Source: Trichobilharzia regenti (lineage: Eukaryota; Platyhelminthes; Trematoda; Strigeidida; Schistosomatidae). From it: a DNA stretch of 64,000 nucleotides. Below are positions 22,332-32,180 of this stretch, piece after piece (the stretch's first letter is position 1; every line of letters begins with the position of its first letter). The position numbers were made by a program, and so were the translations under genes. The stretch is taken from the NCBI GenBank assembly GCA_944472135.2, contig OX235270.1:117505842-117569841 (forward strand), in the 5' to 3' direction. Below the pieces are notes generated by a model. The model was not told the origin of the DNA and searched no databases. It saw only the letters and a list, made by a program, of their open reading frames with translations.

Positions 22332-22603
22332 ACCCTTTTGTCTCAAGTAAACTAACTTTTGACATCAGAAGTAAATGAATTTTAAGCGAATATTTAACTA
22401 TAATAGGAACAAGTGGTATGCACAATCCCCTACCACTGTCAACGTTTCACTAAGATTCAACCTCAGAAGATGTGGCGAACTACGGGAACACGGTAAATTT
22501 CCAAGAAATCCTGAGCCAGTCTAACTGGATGTTCACTCTTCTTCAAGTGAGATAGAATAGTGTCATTTATGCAGTTGTTTGTACTTATAACCAGCTATAC
22601 CAG

Positions 22604-22941
22604 TGTAGTGAGAGCAGGCTGCTAGCCGATTGGTTGGCACTAATCTACGTTAAGGTCTAGGTCACTAATATGGGCCGTGAGAAAATATGAACAAGGCTGA
22701 GTCAACAACCAATCACAGCAAAGTTAACGTGGCAAAATATGATTCGCAGATAGAGAACTCTATTTGTCAAGGAATCCCGAAACAACCAATCAGAAGCCTG
22801 CGTTTGTCTACCTAACTTCTGATAAACAACCAATCAGATGACTGCGCTTGTCTATAATAATGTAGTTGAAATATGTATAAATACGTGTTGATTTTCATAA
22901 TAAAACGATCTGTTGCCTGGCCCTTGTCTTCTGTTGTTACA
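22604..22941 (+). repeat. First LTR of the 760-bp array
   Basis: Ends are TGTAGTGAGAGC and CTGTTGTTACA. The ten other LTRs begin TGTGGTG. The last one (30204-30541) ends at the CCAG duplication. Confidence 0.9.
22709..22904 (+). promoter_or_regulatory. LTR promoter and poly(A) signals (repeated in each array LTR)
   Basis: Three CCAAT boxes in CAACCAATCA context (22709, 22786, 22830) and an inverted ATTGG near the LTR start precede TATAAATA (22876-22883). AATAAA lies at 22899-22904, so with a start about 30 bp after the TATA box the poly(A) signal would fall in U3, near the R boundary. The eighth LTR (27924-28261) carries AATTAA instead, because of the change at 28222. Confidence 0.65.
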
Positions 22942-22965
22942 TTTGGTGTCGCTGCCTACCGAAAA

Positions 22966-23385
22966 ATGGAAAGCCTATGCCCTGCTGTTTTTGATGGAGA
23001 CATATGGATCTTCGGGCAGGACTTCAAGGCTTCTGCGCAGTTGAGTGGCGTTCAAGATCTGTCAGCGATGGAGCTGCTACTTGGGACGCTGCTGGGAGGT
23101 CGGGTGAAAGCAGCATATGAAAGTGTGAGCCGAAGTATGGACGAATGTTCGACAGGGTCAGGCAAACAGTTTCCAAAGTGGGAAGGACCATATATGGTCA
23201 CTTCGAGATGGGGTTACGCAGACACAGTCGCAATGGCGAACAATAAGAGGCGCGTGAACGTCAGCGAGCTCCAGAAATGGATACAGCGAGACAAGCCAAC
23301 GATGACGCCTGCACCAAGTAGATCAAGCCGACTTCAGTCGCACGTATTTGACGGGGGGACGAGTGTGGTGAGAGCAGGCTGCTAG
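22966..23385 (+). CDS. Gag-integrase mini-fusion ORF, array unit 1
   Basis: 139 codons from MESLCPAVFDGDIWIFGQDF. The frame is open upstream to 22873 inside the LTR, but the ATG at 22966 lies just after the primer-site region, where Gag normally starts. Residues 1 to about 55 resemble the N-terminus of a Ty3 Gag. From about residue 60 the sequence is an integrase C-terminus: KQFPKWEGPYMVTSRWG has the GPY/F module and NNKRRVNVSELQKWIQR follows. The stop TAG lies about 20 bp inside the next LTR. The rest of gag and pol is deleted in frame. No enzymatic domain remains; whether any protein is made is unknown. Confidence 0.75.
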   Translation: MESLCPAVFDGDIWIFGQDFKASAQLSGVQDLSAMELLLGTLLGGRVKAAYESVSRSMDECSTGSGKQFPKWEGPYMVTSRWGYADTVAMANNKRRVNVSELQKWIQRDKPTMTPAPSRSSRLQSHVFDGGTSVVRAGC

Positions 23386-23725
23386 CCGATTGGTTGGCAC
23401 TAATCTACGTTAAGGTCTAGGTCACTAATATGGGCCGTGAGAAAATATGAACAAGGCTGAGTCAACAACCAATCACAGCAAAGTTAACGTGGCAAAATAT
23501 GATTCGCAGATAGAGAACTCTATTTGTCAAGGAATCCCGAAACAACCAATCAGAAGCCTGCGTTTGTCTACCTAACTTCTGATAAACAACCAATCAGATG
23601 ACTGCGCTTGTCTATAATAATGTAGTTGAAATATGTATAAATACGTGTTGATTTTCATAATAAAACGATCTGTTGCCTGGCCCTTGTCTTCTGTTGTTAC
23701 ATTTGGTGTCGCTGCCTACCGAAAA

Positions 23726-24145
23726 ATGGAAAGCCTATGCCCTGCTGTTTTTGATGGAGACATATGGATCTTCGGGCAGGACTTCAAGGCTTCTGCGCAG
23801 TTGAGTGGCGTTCAAGATCTGTCAGCGATGGAGCTGCTACTTGGGACGCTGCTGGGAGGTCGGGTGAAAGCAGCATATGAAAGTGTGAGCCGAAGTATGG
23901 ACGAATGTTCGACAGGGTCAGGCAAACAGTTTCCAAAGTGGGAAGGACCATATATGGTCACTTCGAGATGGGGTTACGCAGACACAGTCGCAATGGCGAA
24001 CAATAAGAGGCGCGTGAACGTCAGCGAGCTCCAGAAATGGATACAGCGAGACAAGCCAACGATGACGCCTGCACCAAGTAGATCAAGCCGACTTCAGTCG
24101 CACGTATTTGACGGGGGGACGAGTGTGGTGAGAGCAGGCTGCTAG
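23726..24145 (+). CDS. Gag-integrase mini-fusion ORF, array unit 2
   Basis: Identical protein to unit 1. Confidence 0.72.
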   Translation: MESLCPAVFDGDIWIFGQDFKASAQLSGVQDLSAMELLLGTLLGGRVKAAYESVSRSMDECSTGSGKQFPKWEGPYMVTSRWGYADTVAMANNKRRVNVSELQKWIQRDKPTMTPAPSRSSRLQSHVFDGGTSVVRAGC

Positions 24146-24485
24146 CCGATTGGTTGGCACTAATCTACGTTAAGGTCTAGGTCACTAATATGGGCCGTGA
24201 GAAAATATGAACAAGGCTGAGTCAACAACCAATCACAGCAAAGTTAACGTGGCAAAATATGATTCGCAGATAGAGAACTCTATTTGTCAAGGAATCCCGA
24301 AACAACCAATCAGAAGCCTGCGTTTGTCTACCTAACTTCTGATAAACAACCAATCAGATGACTGCGCTTGTCTATAATAATGTAGTTGAAATATGTATAA
24401 ATACGTGTTGATTTTCATAATAAAACGATCTGTTGCCTGGCCCTTGTCTTCTGTTGTTACATTTGGTGTCGCTGCCTACCGAAAA

Positions 24486-24905
24486 ATGGAAAGCCTATGC
24501 CCTGCTGTTTTTGATGGAGACATATGGATCTTCGGGCAGGACTTCAAGGCTTCTGCGCAGTTGAGTGGCGTTCAAGATCTGTCAGCGATGGAGCTGCTAC
24601 TTGGGACGCTGCTGGGAGGTCGGGTGAAAGCAGCATATGAAAGTGTGAGCCGAAGTATGGACGAATGTTCGACAGGGTCAGGCAAACAGTTTCCAAAGTG
24701 GGAAGGACCATATATGGTCACTTCGAGATGGGGTTACGCAGACACAGTCGCAATGGCGAACAATAAGAGGCGCGTGAACGTCAGCGAGCTCCAGAAATGG
24801 ATACAGCGAGACAAGCCAACGATGACGCCTGCACCAAGTAGATCAAGCCGACTTCAGTCGCACGTATTTGACGGGGGGACGAGTGTGGTGAGAGCAGGCT
24901 GCTAG
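24486..24905 (+). CDS. Gag-integrase mini-fusion ORF, array unit 3
   Basis: Identical protein to unit 1. Confidence 0.72.
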   Translation: MESLCPAVFDGDIWIFGQDFKASAQLSGVQDLSAMELLLGTLLGGRVKAAYESVSRSMDECSTGSGKQFPKWEGPYMVTSRWGYADTVAMANNKRRVNVSELQKWIQRDKPTMTPAPSRSSRLQSHVFDGGTSVVRAGC

Positions 24906-25245
24906 CCGATTGGTTGGCACTAATCTACGTTAAGGTCTAGGTCACTAATATGGGCCGTGAGAAAATATGAACAAGGCTGAGTCAACAACCAATCACAGCA
25001 AAGTTAACGTGGCAAAATATGATTCGCAGATAGAGAACTCTATTTGTCAAGGAATCCCGAAACAACCAATCAGAAGCCTGCGTTTGTCTACCTAACTTCT
25101 GATAAACAACCAATCAGATGACTGCGCTTGTCTATAATAATGTAGTTGAAATATGTATAAATACGTGTTGATTTTCATAATAAAACGATCTGTTGCCTGG
25201 CCCTTGTCTTCTGTTGTTACATTTGGTGTCGCTGCCTACCGAAAA

Positions 25246-25665
25246 ATGGAAAGCCTATGCCCTGCTGTTTTTGATGGAGACATATGGATCTTCGGGCAGG
25301 ACTTCAAGGCTTCTGCGCAGTTGAGTGGCGTTCAAGATCTGTCAGCGATGGAGCTGCTACTTGGGACGCTGCTGGGAGGTCGGGTGAAAGCAGCATATGA
25401 AAGTGTGAGCCGAAGTATGGACGAATGTTCGACAGGGTCAGGCAAACAGTTTCCAAAGTGGGAAGGACCATATATGGTCACTTCGAGATGGGGTTACGCA
25501 GACACAGTCGCAATGGCGAACAATAAGAGGCGCGTGAACGTCAGCGAGCTCCAGAAATGGATACAGCGAGACAAGCCAACGATGACGCCTGCACCAAGTA
25601 GATCAAGCCGACTTCAGTCGCACGTATTTGACGGGGGGACGAGTGTGGTGAGAGCAGGCTGCTAG
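25246..25665 (+). CDS. Gag-integrase mini-fusion ORF, array unit 4
   Basis: Identical protein to unit 1. Confidence 0.72.
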   Translation: MESLCPAVFDGDIWIFGQDFKASAQLSGVQDLSAMELLLGTLLGGRVKAAYESVSRSMDECSTGSGKQFPKWEGPYMVTSRWGYADTVAMANNKRRVNVSELQKWIQRDKPTMTPAPSRSSRLQSHVFDGGTSVVRAGC

Positions 25666-26005
25666 CCGATTGGTTGGCACTAATCTACGTTAAGGTCTAG
25701 GTCACTAATATGGGCCGTGAGAAAATATGAACAAGGCTGAGTCAACAACCAATCACAGCAAAGTTAACGTGGCAAAATATGATTCGCAGATAGAGAACTC
25801 TATTTGTCAAGGAATCCCGAAACAACCAATCAGAAGCCTGCGTTTGTCTACCTAACTTCTGATAAACAACCAATCAGATGACTGCGCTTGTCTATAATAA
25901 TGTAGTTGAAATATGTATAAATACGTGTTGATTTTCATAATAAAACGATCTGTTGCCTGGCCCTTGTCTTCTGTTGTTACATTTGGTGTCGCTGCCTACC
26001 GAAAA

Positions 26006-26425
26006 ATGGAAAGCCTATGCCCTGCTGTTTTTGATGGAGACATATGGATCTTCGGGCAGGACTTCAAGGCTTCTGCGCAGTTGAGTGGCGTTCAAGATCT
26101 GTCAGCGATGGAGCTGCTACTTGGGACGCTGCTGGGAGGTCGGGTGAAAGCAGCATATGAAAGTGTGAGCCGAAGTATGGACGAATGTTCGACAGGGTCA
26201 GGCAAACAGTTTCCAAAGTGGGAAGGACCATATATGGTCACTTCGAGATGGGGTTACGCAGACACAGTCGCAATGGCGAACAATAAGAGGCGCGTGAACG
26301 TCAGCGAGCTCCAGAAATGGATACAGCGAGACAAGCCAACGATGACGCCTGCACCAAGTAGATCAAGCCGACTTCAGTCGCACGTATTTGACGGGGGGAC
26401 GAGTGTGGTGAGAGCAGGCTGCTAG
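26006..26425 (+). CDS. Gag-integrase mini-fusion ORF, array unit 5
   Basis: Identical protein to unit 1. Confidence 0.72.
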   Translation: MESLCPAVFDGDIWIFGQDFKASAQLSGVQDLSAMELLLGTLLGGRVKAAYESVSRSMDECSTGSGKQFPKWEGPYMVTSRWGYADTVAMANNKRRVNVSELQKWIQRDKPTMTPAPSRSSRLQSHVFDGGTSVVRAGC

Positions 26426-26765
26426 CCGATTGGTTGGCACTAATCTACGTTAAGGTCTAGGTCACTAATATGGGCCGTGAGAAAATATGAACAAGGCTGA
26501 GTCAACAACCAATCACAGCAAAGTTAACGTGGCAAAATATGATTCGCAGATAGAGAACTCTATTTGTCAAGGAATCCCGAAACAACCAATCAGAAGCCTG
26601 CGTTTGTCTACCTAACTTCTGATAAACAACCAATCAGATGACTGCGCTTGTCTATAATAATGTAGTTGAAATATGTATAAATACGTGTTGATTTTCATAA
26701 TAAAACGATCTGTTGCCTGGCCCTTGTCTTCTGTTGTTACATTTGGTGTCGCTGCCTACCGAAAA

Positions 26766-27185
26766 ATGGAAAGCCTATGCCCTGCTGTTTTTGATGGAGA
26801 CATATGGATCTTCGGGCAGGACTTCAAGGCTTCTGCGCAGTTGAGTGGCGTTCAAGATCTGTCAGCGATGGAGCTGCTACTTGGGACGCTGCTGGGAGGT
26901 CGGGTGAAAGCAGCATATGAAAGTGTGAGCCGAAGTATGGACGAATGTTCGACAGGGTCAGGCAAACAGTTTCCAAAGTGGGAAGGACCATATATGGTCA
27001 CTTCGAGATGGGGTTACGCAGACACAGTCGCAATGGCGAACAATAAGAGGCGCGTGAACGTCAGCGAGCTCCAGAAATGGATACAGCGAGACAAGCCAAC
27101 GATGACGCCTGCACCAAGTAGATCAAGCCGACTTCAGTCGCACGTATTTGACGGGGGGACGAGTGTGGTGAGAGCAGGCTGCTAG
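26766..27185 (+). CDS. Gag-integrase mini-fusion ORF, array unit 6
   Basis: Identical protein to unit 1. Confidence 0.72.
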   Translation: MESLCPAVFDGDIWIFGQDFKASAQLSGVQDLSAMELLLGTLLGGRVKAAYESVSRSMDECSTGSGKQFPKWEGPYMVTSRWGYADTVAMANNKRRVNVSELQKWIQRDKPTMTPAPSRSSRLQSHVFDGGTSVVRAGC

Positions 27186-27525
27186 CCGATTGGTTGGCAC
27201 TAATCTACGTTAAGGTCTAGGTCACTAATATGGGCCGTGAGAAAATATGAACAAGGCTGAGTCAACAACCAATCACAGCAAAGTTAACGTGGCAAAATAT
27301 GATTCGCAGATAGAGAACTCTATTTGTCAAGGAATCCCGAAACAACCAATCAGAAGCCTGCGTTTGTCTACCTAACTTCTGATAAACAACCAATCAGATG
27401 ACTGCGCTTGTCTATAATAATGTAGTTGAAATATGTATAAATACGTGTTGATTTTCATAATAAAACGATCTGTTGCCTGGCCCTTGTCTTCTGTTGTTAC
27501 ATTTGGTGTCGCTGCCTACCGAAAA

Positions 27526-27945
27526 ATGGAAAGCCTATGCCCTGCTGTTTTTGATGGAGACATATGGATCTTCGGGCAGGACTTCAAGGCTTCTGCGCAG
27601 TTGAGTGGCGTTCAAGATCTGTCAGCGATGGAGCTGCTACTTGGGACGCTGCTGGGAGGTCGGGTGAAAGCAGCATATGAAAGTGTGAGCCGAAGTATGG
27701 ACGAATGTTCGACAGGGTCAGGCAAACAGTTTCCAAAGTGGGAAGGACCATATATGGTCACTTCGAGATGGGGTTACGCAGACACAGTCGCAATGGCGAA
27801 CAATAAGAGGCGCGTGAACGTCAGCGAGCTCCAGAAATGGATACAGCGAGACAAGCCAACGATGACGCCTGCACCAAGTAGATCAAGCCGACTTCAGTCG
27901 CACGTATTTGACGGGGGGACGAGTGTGGTGAGAGCAGGCTGCTAG
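27526..27945 (+). CDS. Gag-integrase mini-fusion ORF, array unit 7
   Basis: Identical protein to unit 1. Confidence 0.72.
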   Translation: MESLCPAVFDGDIWIFGQDFKASAQLSGVQDLSAMELLLGTLLGGRVKAAYESVSRSMDECSTGSGKQFPKWEGPYMVTSRWGYADTVAMANNKRRVNVSELQKWIQRDKPTMTPAPSRSSRLQSHVFDGGTSVVRAGC

Positions 27946-28285
27946 CCGATTGGTTGGCACTAATCTACGTTAAGGTCTAGGTCACTAATATGGGCCGTGA
28001 GAAAATATGAACAAGGCTGAGTCAACAACCAATCACAGCAAAGTTAACGTGGCAAAATATGATTCGCAGATAGAGAACTCTATTTGTCAAGGAATCCCGA
28101 AACAACCAATCAGAAGCCTGCGTTTGTCTACCTAACTTCTGATAAACAACCAATCAGATGACTGCGCTTGTCTATAATAATGTAGTTGAAATATGTATAA
28201 ATACGTGTTGATTTTCATAATTAAACGATCTGTTGCCTGGCCCTTGTCTTCTGTTGTTACATTTGGTGTCGCTGCCTACCGAAAA

Positions 28286-28705
28286 ATGGAAAGCCTATGC
28301 CCTGCTGTTTTTGATGGAGACATATGGATCTTCGGGCAGGACTTCAAGGCTTCTGCGCAGTTGAGTGGCGTTCAAGATCTATCAGCGATGGAGCTGCTAC
28401 TTGGGACGCTGCTGGGAGGTCGGGTGAAAGCAGCATATGAAAGTGTGAGCCGAAGTATGGACGAATGTTCGACAGGGTCAGGCAAACAGTTTCCAAAGTG
28501 GGAAGGACCATATATGGTCACTTCGAGATGGGGTTACGCAGACACAGTCGCAATGGCGAACAATAAGAGGCGCGTGAACGTCAGCGAGCTCCAGAAATGG
28601 ATACAGCGAGACAAGCCAACGATGACGCCTGCACCAAGTAGATCAAGCCGACTTCAGTCGCACGTATTTGACGGGGGGACGAGTGTGGTGAGAGCAGGCT
28701 GCTAG
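28286..28705 (+). CDS. Gag-integrase mini-fusion ORF, array unit 8
   Basis: Identical protein; one synonymous change (CTG to CTA at 28381). The LTR upstream has lost AATAAA. Confidence 0.72.
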   Translation: MESLCPAVFDGDIWIFGQDFKASAQLSGVQDLSAMELLLGTLLGGRVKAAYESVSRSMDECSTGSGKQFPKWEGPYMVTSRWGYADTVAMANNKRRVNVSELQKWIQRDKPTMTPAPSRSSRLQSHVFDGGTSVVRAGC

Positions 28706-29045
28706 CCGATTGGTTGGCACTAATCTACGTTAAGGTCTAGGTCACTAATATGGGCCGTGAGAAAATATGAACAAGGCTGAGTCAACAACCAATCACAGCA
28801 AAGTTAACGTGGCAAAATATGATTCGCAGATAGAGAACTCTATTTGTCAAGGAATCCCGAAACAACCAATCAGAAGCCTGCGTTTGTCTACCTAACTTCT
28901 GATAAACAACCAATCAGATGACTGCGCTTGTCTATAATAATGTAGTTGAAATATGTATAAATACGTGTTGATTTTCATAATAAAACGATCTGTTGCCTGG
29001 CCCTTGTCTTCTGTTGTTACATTTGGTGTCGCTGCCTACCGAAAA

Positions 29046-29465
29046 ATGGAAAGCCTATGCCCTGCTGTTTTTGATGGAGACATATGGATCTTCGGGCAGG
29101 ACTTCAAGGCTTCTGCGCAGTTGAGTGGCGTTCAAGATCTGTCAGCGATGGAGCTGCTACTTGGGACGCTGCTGGGAGGTCGGGTGAAAGCAGCATATGA
29201 AAGTGTGAGCCGAAGTATGGACGAATGTTCGACAGGGTCAGGCAAACAGTTTCCAAAGTGGGAAGGACCATATATGGTCACTTCGAGATGGGGTTACGCA
29301 GACACAGTCGCAATGGCGAACAATAAGAGGCGCGTGAACGTCAGCGAGCTCCAGAAATGGATACAGCGAGACAAGCCAACGATGACGCCTGCACCAAGTA
29401 GATCAAGCCGACTTCAGTCGCACGTATTTGACGGGGGGACGAGTGTGGTGAGAGCAGGCTGCTAG
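29046..29465 (+). CDS. Gag-integrase mini-fusion ORF, array unit 9
   Basis: Identical protein to unit 1. Confidence 0.72.
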   Translation: MESLCPAVFDGDIWIFGQDFKASAQLSGVQDLSAMELLLGTLLGGRVKAAYESVSRSMDECSTGSGKQFPKWEGPYMVTSRWGYADTVAMANNKRRVNVSELQKWIQRDKPTMTPAPSRSSRLQSHVFDGGTSVVRAGC

Positions 29466-29805
29466 CCGATTGGTTGGCACTAATCTACGTTAAGGTCTAG
29501 GTCACTAATATGGGCCGTGAGAAAATATGAACAAGGCTGAGTCAACAACCAATCACAGCAAAGTTAACGTGGCAAAATATGATTCGCAGATAGAGAACTC
29601 TATTTGTCAAGGAATCCCGAAACAACCAATCAGAAGCCTGCGTTTGTCTACCTAACTTCTGATAAACAACCAATCAGATGACTGCGCTTGTCTATAATAA
29701 TGTAGTTGAAATATGTATAAATACGTGTTGATTTTCATAATAAAACGATCTGTTGCCTGGCCCTTGTCTTCTGTTGTTACATTTGGTGTCGCTGCCTACC
29801 GACAA

Positions 29806-30225
29806 ATGGAAAGCCTATGCCCTGCTGTTTTTGATGGAGACATATGGATCTTCGGGCAGGACTTCAAGGCTTCTGCGCAGTTGAGTGGCGTTCAAGATCT
29901 GTCAGCGATGGAGCTGCTACTTGGGACGCTGCTGGGAGGTCGGGTGAAAGCAGCATATGAAAGTGTGAGCCGAAGTATGGACGAATGTTCGACAGGGTCA
30001 GGCAAACAGTTTCCAAAGTGGGAAGGACCATATATGGTCACTTCGAGATGGGGTTACGCAGACACAGTCGCAATGGCGAACAATAAGAGGCGCGTGAACG
30101 TCAGCGAGCTCCAGAAATGGATACAGCGAGACAAGCCAACGATGACGCCTGCACCAAGTAGATCAAGCCGACTTCAGTCGCACGTATTTGACGGGGGGAC
30201 GAGTGTGGTGAGAGCAGGCTGCTAG
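29806..30225 (+). CDS. Gag-integrase mini-fusion ORF, array unit 10
   Basis: Identical protein; the leader carries A to C at 29803, three bases before the ATG. Confidence 0.72.
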   Translation: MESLCPAVFDGDIWIFGQDFKASAQLSGVQDLSAMELLLGTLLGGRVKAAYESVSRSMDECSTGSGKQFPKWEGPYMVTSRWGYADTVAMANNKRRVNVSELQKWIQRDKPTMTPAPSRSSRLQSHVFDGGTSVVRAGC

Positions 30226-30545
30226 CCGATTGGTTGGCACTAATCTACGTTAAGGTCTAGGTCACTAATATGGGCCGTGAGAAAATATGAACAAGGCTGA
30301 GTCAACAACCAATCACAGCAAAGTTAACGTGGCAAAATATGATTCGCAGATAGAGAACTCTATTTGTCAAGGAATCCCGAAACAACCAATCAGAAGCCTG
30401 CGTTTGTCTACCTAACTTCTGATAAACAACCAATCAGATGACTGCGCTTGTCTATAATAATGTAGTTGAAATATGTATAAATACGTGTTGATTTTCATAA
30501 TAAAACGATCTGTTGCCTGGCCCTTGTCTTCTGTTGTTACACCAG

Positions 30546-31489
30546 TAGATATTCATGCGCGCGCATGAGTAATGGTCTCAACTAGCTCCACAGGAGCATT
30601 GAACTCACAGATGAACATTGATAAAGGTATCATAGGTAAATTATCCTTGACTCGCTGTGTGAGTACTGGTTTAGTTCAGAAGTGATGAAGAATGTTCGGT
30701 GAACCGATGTGTTTAGTCGCCTTTTTGCAATATCATCATCAGTTTTCTTATCTATGGTATCCATCATTAACCTGTCTCTAGACACTAGCATGTAAATTCT
30801 CCGTTTCCTTGTAGTGTCAGCTTTAGTTTACCTACTTCACTAATTCATTTGTCTGAATATATACGTCTTATTCTATAGCAAACCACAACTAAATTCTCTC
30901 ACGTACTGATGCGATCTGGAACTATGGGTGTTTTAACTATTCCAAGTCATCTTGAACAAACTTCTCTTCCAATATCCATCTGTCATCTTGGCAAGGAGGA
31001 TATCTAGGAAGATGACACTGTTACTTTCTCCTTCCTCGCATGTGAACATAATGAAGAGTGAAAGCTGCTGGAAAGCAAGCTAAACAAAAGTCATTGCGAC
31101 GACAGAGAACAGTGACAAAAGCAGAAGGGATGGAAAAAGCATCAGTGGTATGTAACACCAGGCAATTATTTCGTGATATTTGGTTGCAAAAAGATAAATG
31201 ACTGGCAAGGGAATCTCCGAGAAAAGTGGTGCCTTAACTAGTTTGTAAGGTAGACAACTCTTAAGTTGGGGTGGGGGGACACTTCGATGAGAAATCTCAA
31301 TGGCCTACAGCCACGCTCAACTTGCCAACCCTCCCACACCCAGCTGGATGAGACTTAGTAATATCTGATTCTAGTTGCACAAGAGGCGGGTGCTGTGGTT
31401 TAATTGGTCCAGTGGATACCGCTGTGGCGTATGGAACTATGGGTACTGGAATCGAGCCTCAGTGAGAACTGCTTCACCCGTACGGGAAT
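30546..31489. other. No gene recognised
   Basis: AT-rich sequence between the array and a solo LTR, without a long ORF or a repeat I recognise. Confidence 0.5.
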
Positions 31490-31494
31490 GCAGG

Positions 31495-31863
31495 TGTCAG
31501 CCACGTCTCGTAAACCGTCAATGCCCGGCTCTTGCTACGCTGGGACTCACGCTGTTCCTTGAAGTTTCTCAGAAACGCTTAGTAATAACGGACGCAAAAC
31601 CAAAACAATGATTGGCTACTCCAGAATTCTTTATTGTAACACCAACATATAGCCAACGTTAAAATTAAGCTTTAACTAAGGTCTATGAACAAATATTACA
31701 ATAATAAATCACAATATTACTTCTGACGGTTTTGTCCTGACTTCTTTCTGAACAGCGACCGATGAGACGATGACTGTCGTATTGATGCCTCCACGAAAAT
31801 TGGGGAAGTTGGTTTTGAGCAAACAACAATGAATTGATCGTTCAATCTTCAACTACATTGACA
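31495..31863 (-). repeat. Solo BEL LTR with perfect 5-bp target duplication
   Basis: TGTCAGCCACG...ACATTGACA, flanked by GCAGG at 31490-31494 and again at 31864-31868. It has no internal sequence. This copy fixes the LTR ends used for the other BEL copies and shows the 5-bp duplication usual for BEL/Pao elements. Confidence 0.93.
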
Positions 31864-32039
31864 GCAGGTATATCCCAAATAAGACGAAATATGTATTTTA
31901 CAGCTAGTCATCATTCACCAGATTACTTTAGGTTAAACCCTTATATATCGTTGAAGCCTCCGCACAAAGAGCACTTCAGTTCAATCTATCAACAGGGAAG
32001 TACAAAATGAAATTTATAAGAAGTCTCTGAACGTTTGGA

Positions 32040-32180
32040 ATGCGATTTGCTCCTGTAAAATGTAAGATGAATTTGCACAACTGGACTTTGCCGATTCCAA
32101 GTTTAAAGAGAGGGAGTGAAGTGGTAGGGCATGTTGACCACTTCACCTATTTTGAAAGTGTAATGAGCGAGGTGGGATGG
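32040..32180 (+). pseudogene. RTE-type LINE reverse-transcriptase fragment
   Basis: The reading MRFAPVKCKMNLHNWTLPIP and then EVVGHVDHFTYFESVMS corresponds to the region just after the YADD motif of schistosome RTE-like LINEs. The same piece recurs at about 57890-58030. It is a short remnant with no flanking LINE domains. Confidence 0.65.

Larger units (their letters stand above)
22604..30541 (+). mobile_element. Tandem array of ten miniature Ty3 LTR elements (11 LTRs, 760-bp period)
   Basis: Eleven 338-bp LTRs start at 22604 + 760k (k = 0-10), separated by ten 422-bp internal segments. CCAG precedes the first LTR (22600-22603) and follows the last (30542-30545), so the array as a whole is bounded by one 4-bp target duplication. 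Each internal segment has a primer-site-like TGGTGTCGCTGCC just after the LTR, a 139-codon Gag-integrase fusion ORF, and a purine tract ACGGGGGGACGAG just before the next LTR. The unit differences I found are A22607 (G in the other LTRs), T28222, A28381 and C29803. A single unit with two LTRs would be 1098 bp, in the size range of TRIM elements. Confidence 0.93.

Noticed and set aside
22873..22965. Upstream start (MYKYVLIF...) for the array ORF
   Set aside because: These codons lie within the LTR and overlap the TATA box, so they would not be in the mRNA. The ATG at 22966 is the likelier start.
22604..30541. Regular repeats suggesting a CRISPR array or bacterial origin
   Set aside because: The repeats are 338 bp with 422-bp near-identical intervals, TATA/CCAAT/AATAAA signals and a retroelement ORF. 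The window also has spliceosomal introns, so it is eukaryotic.
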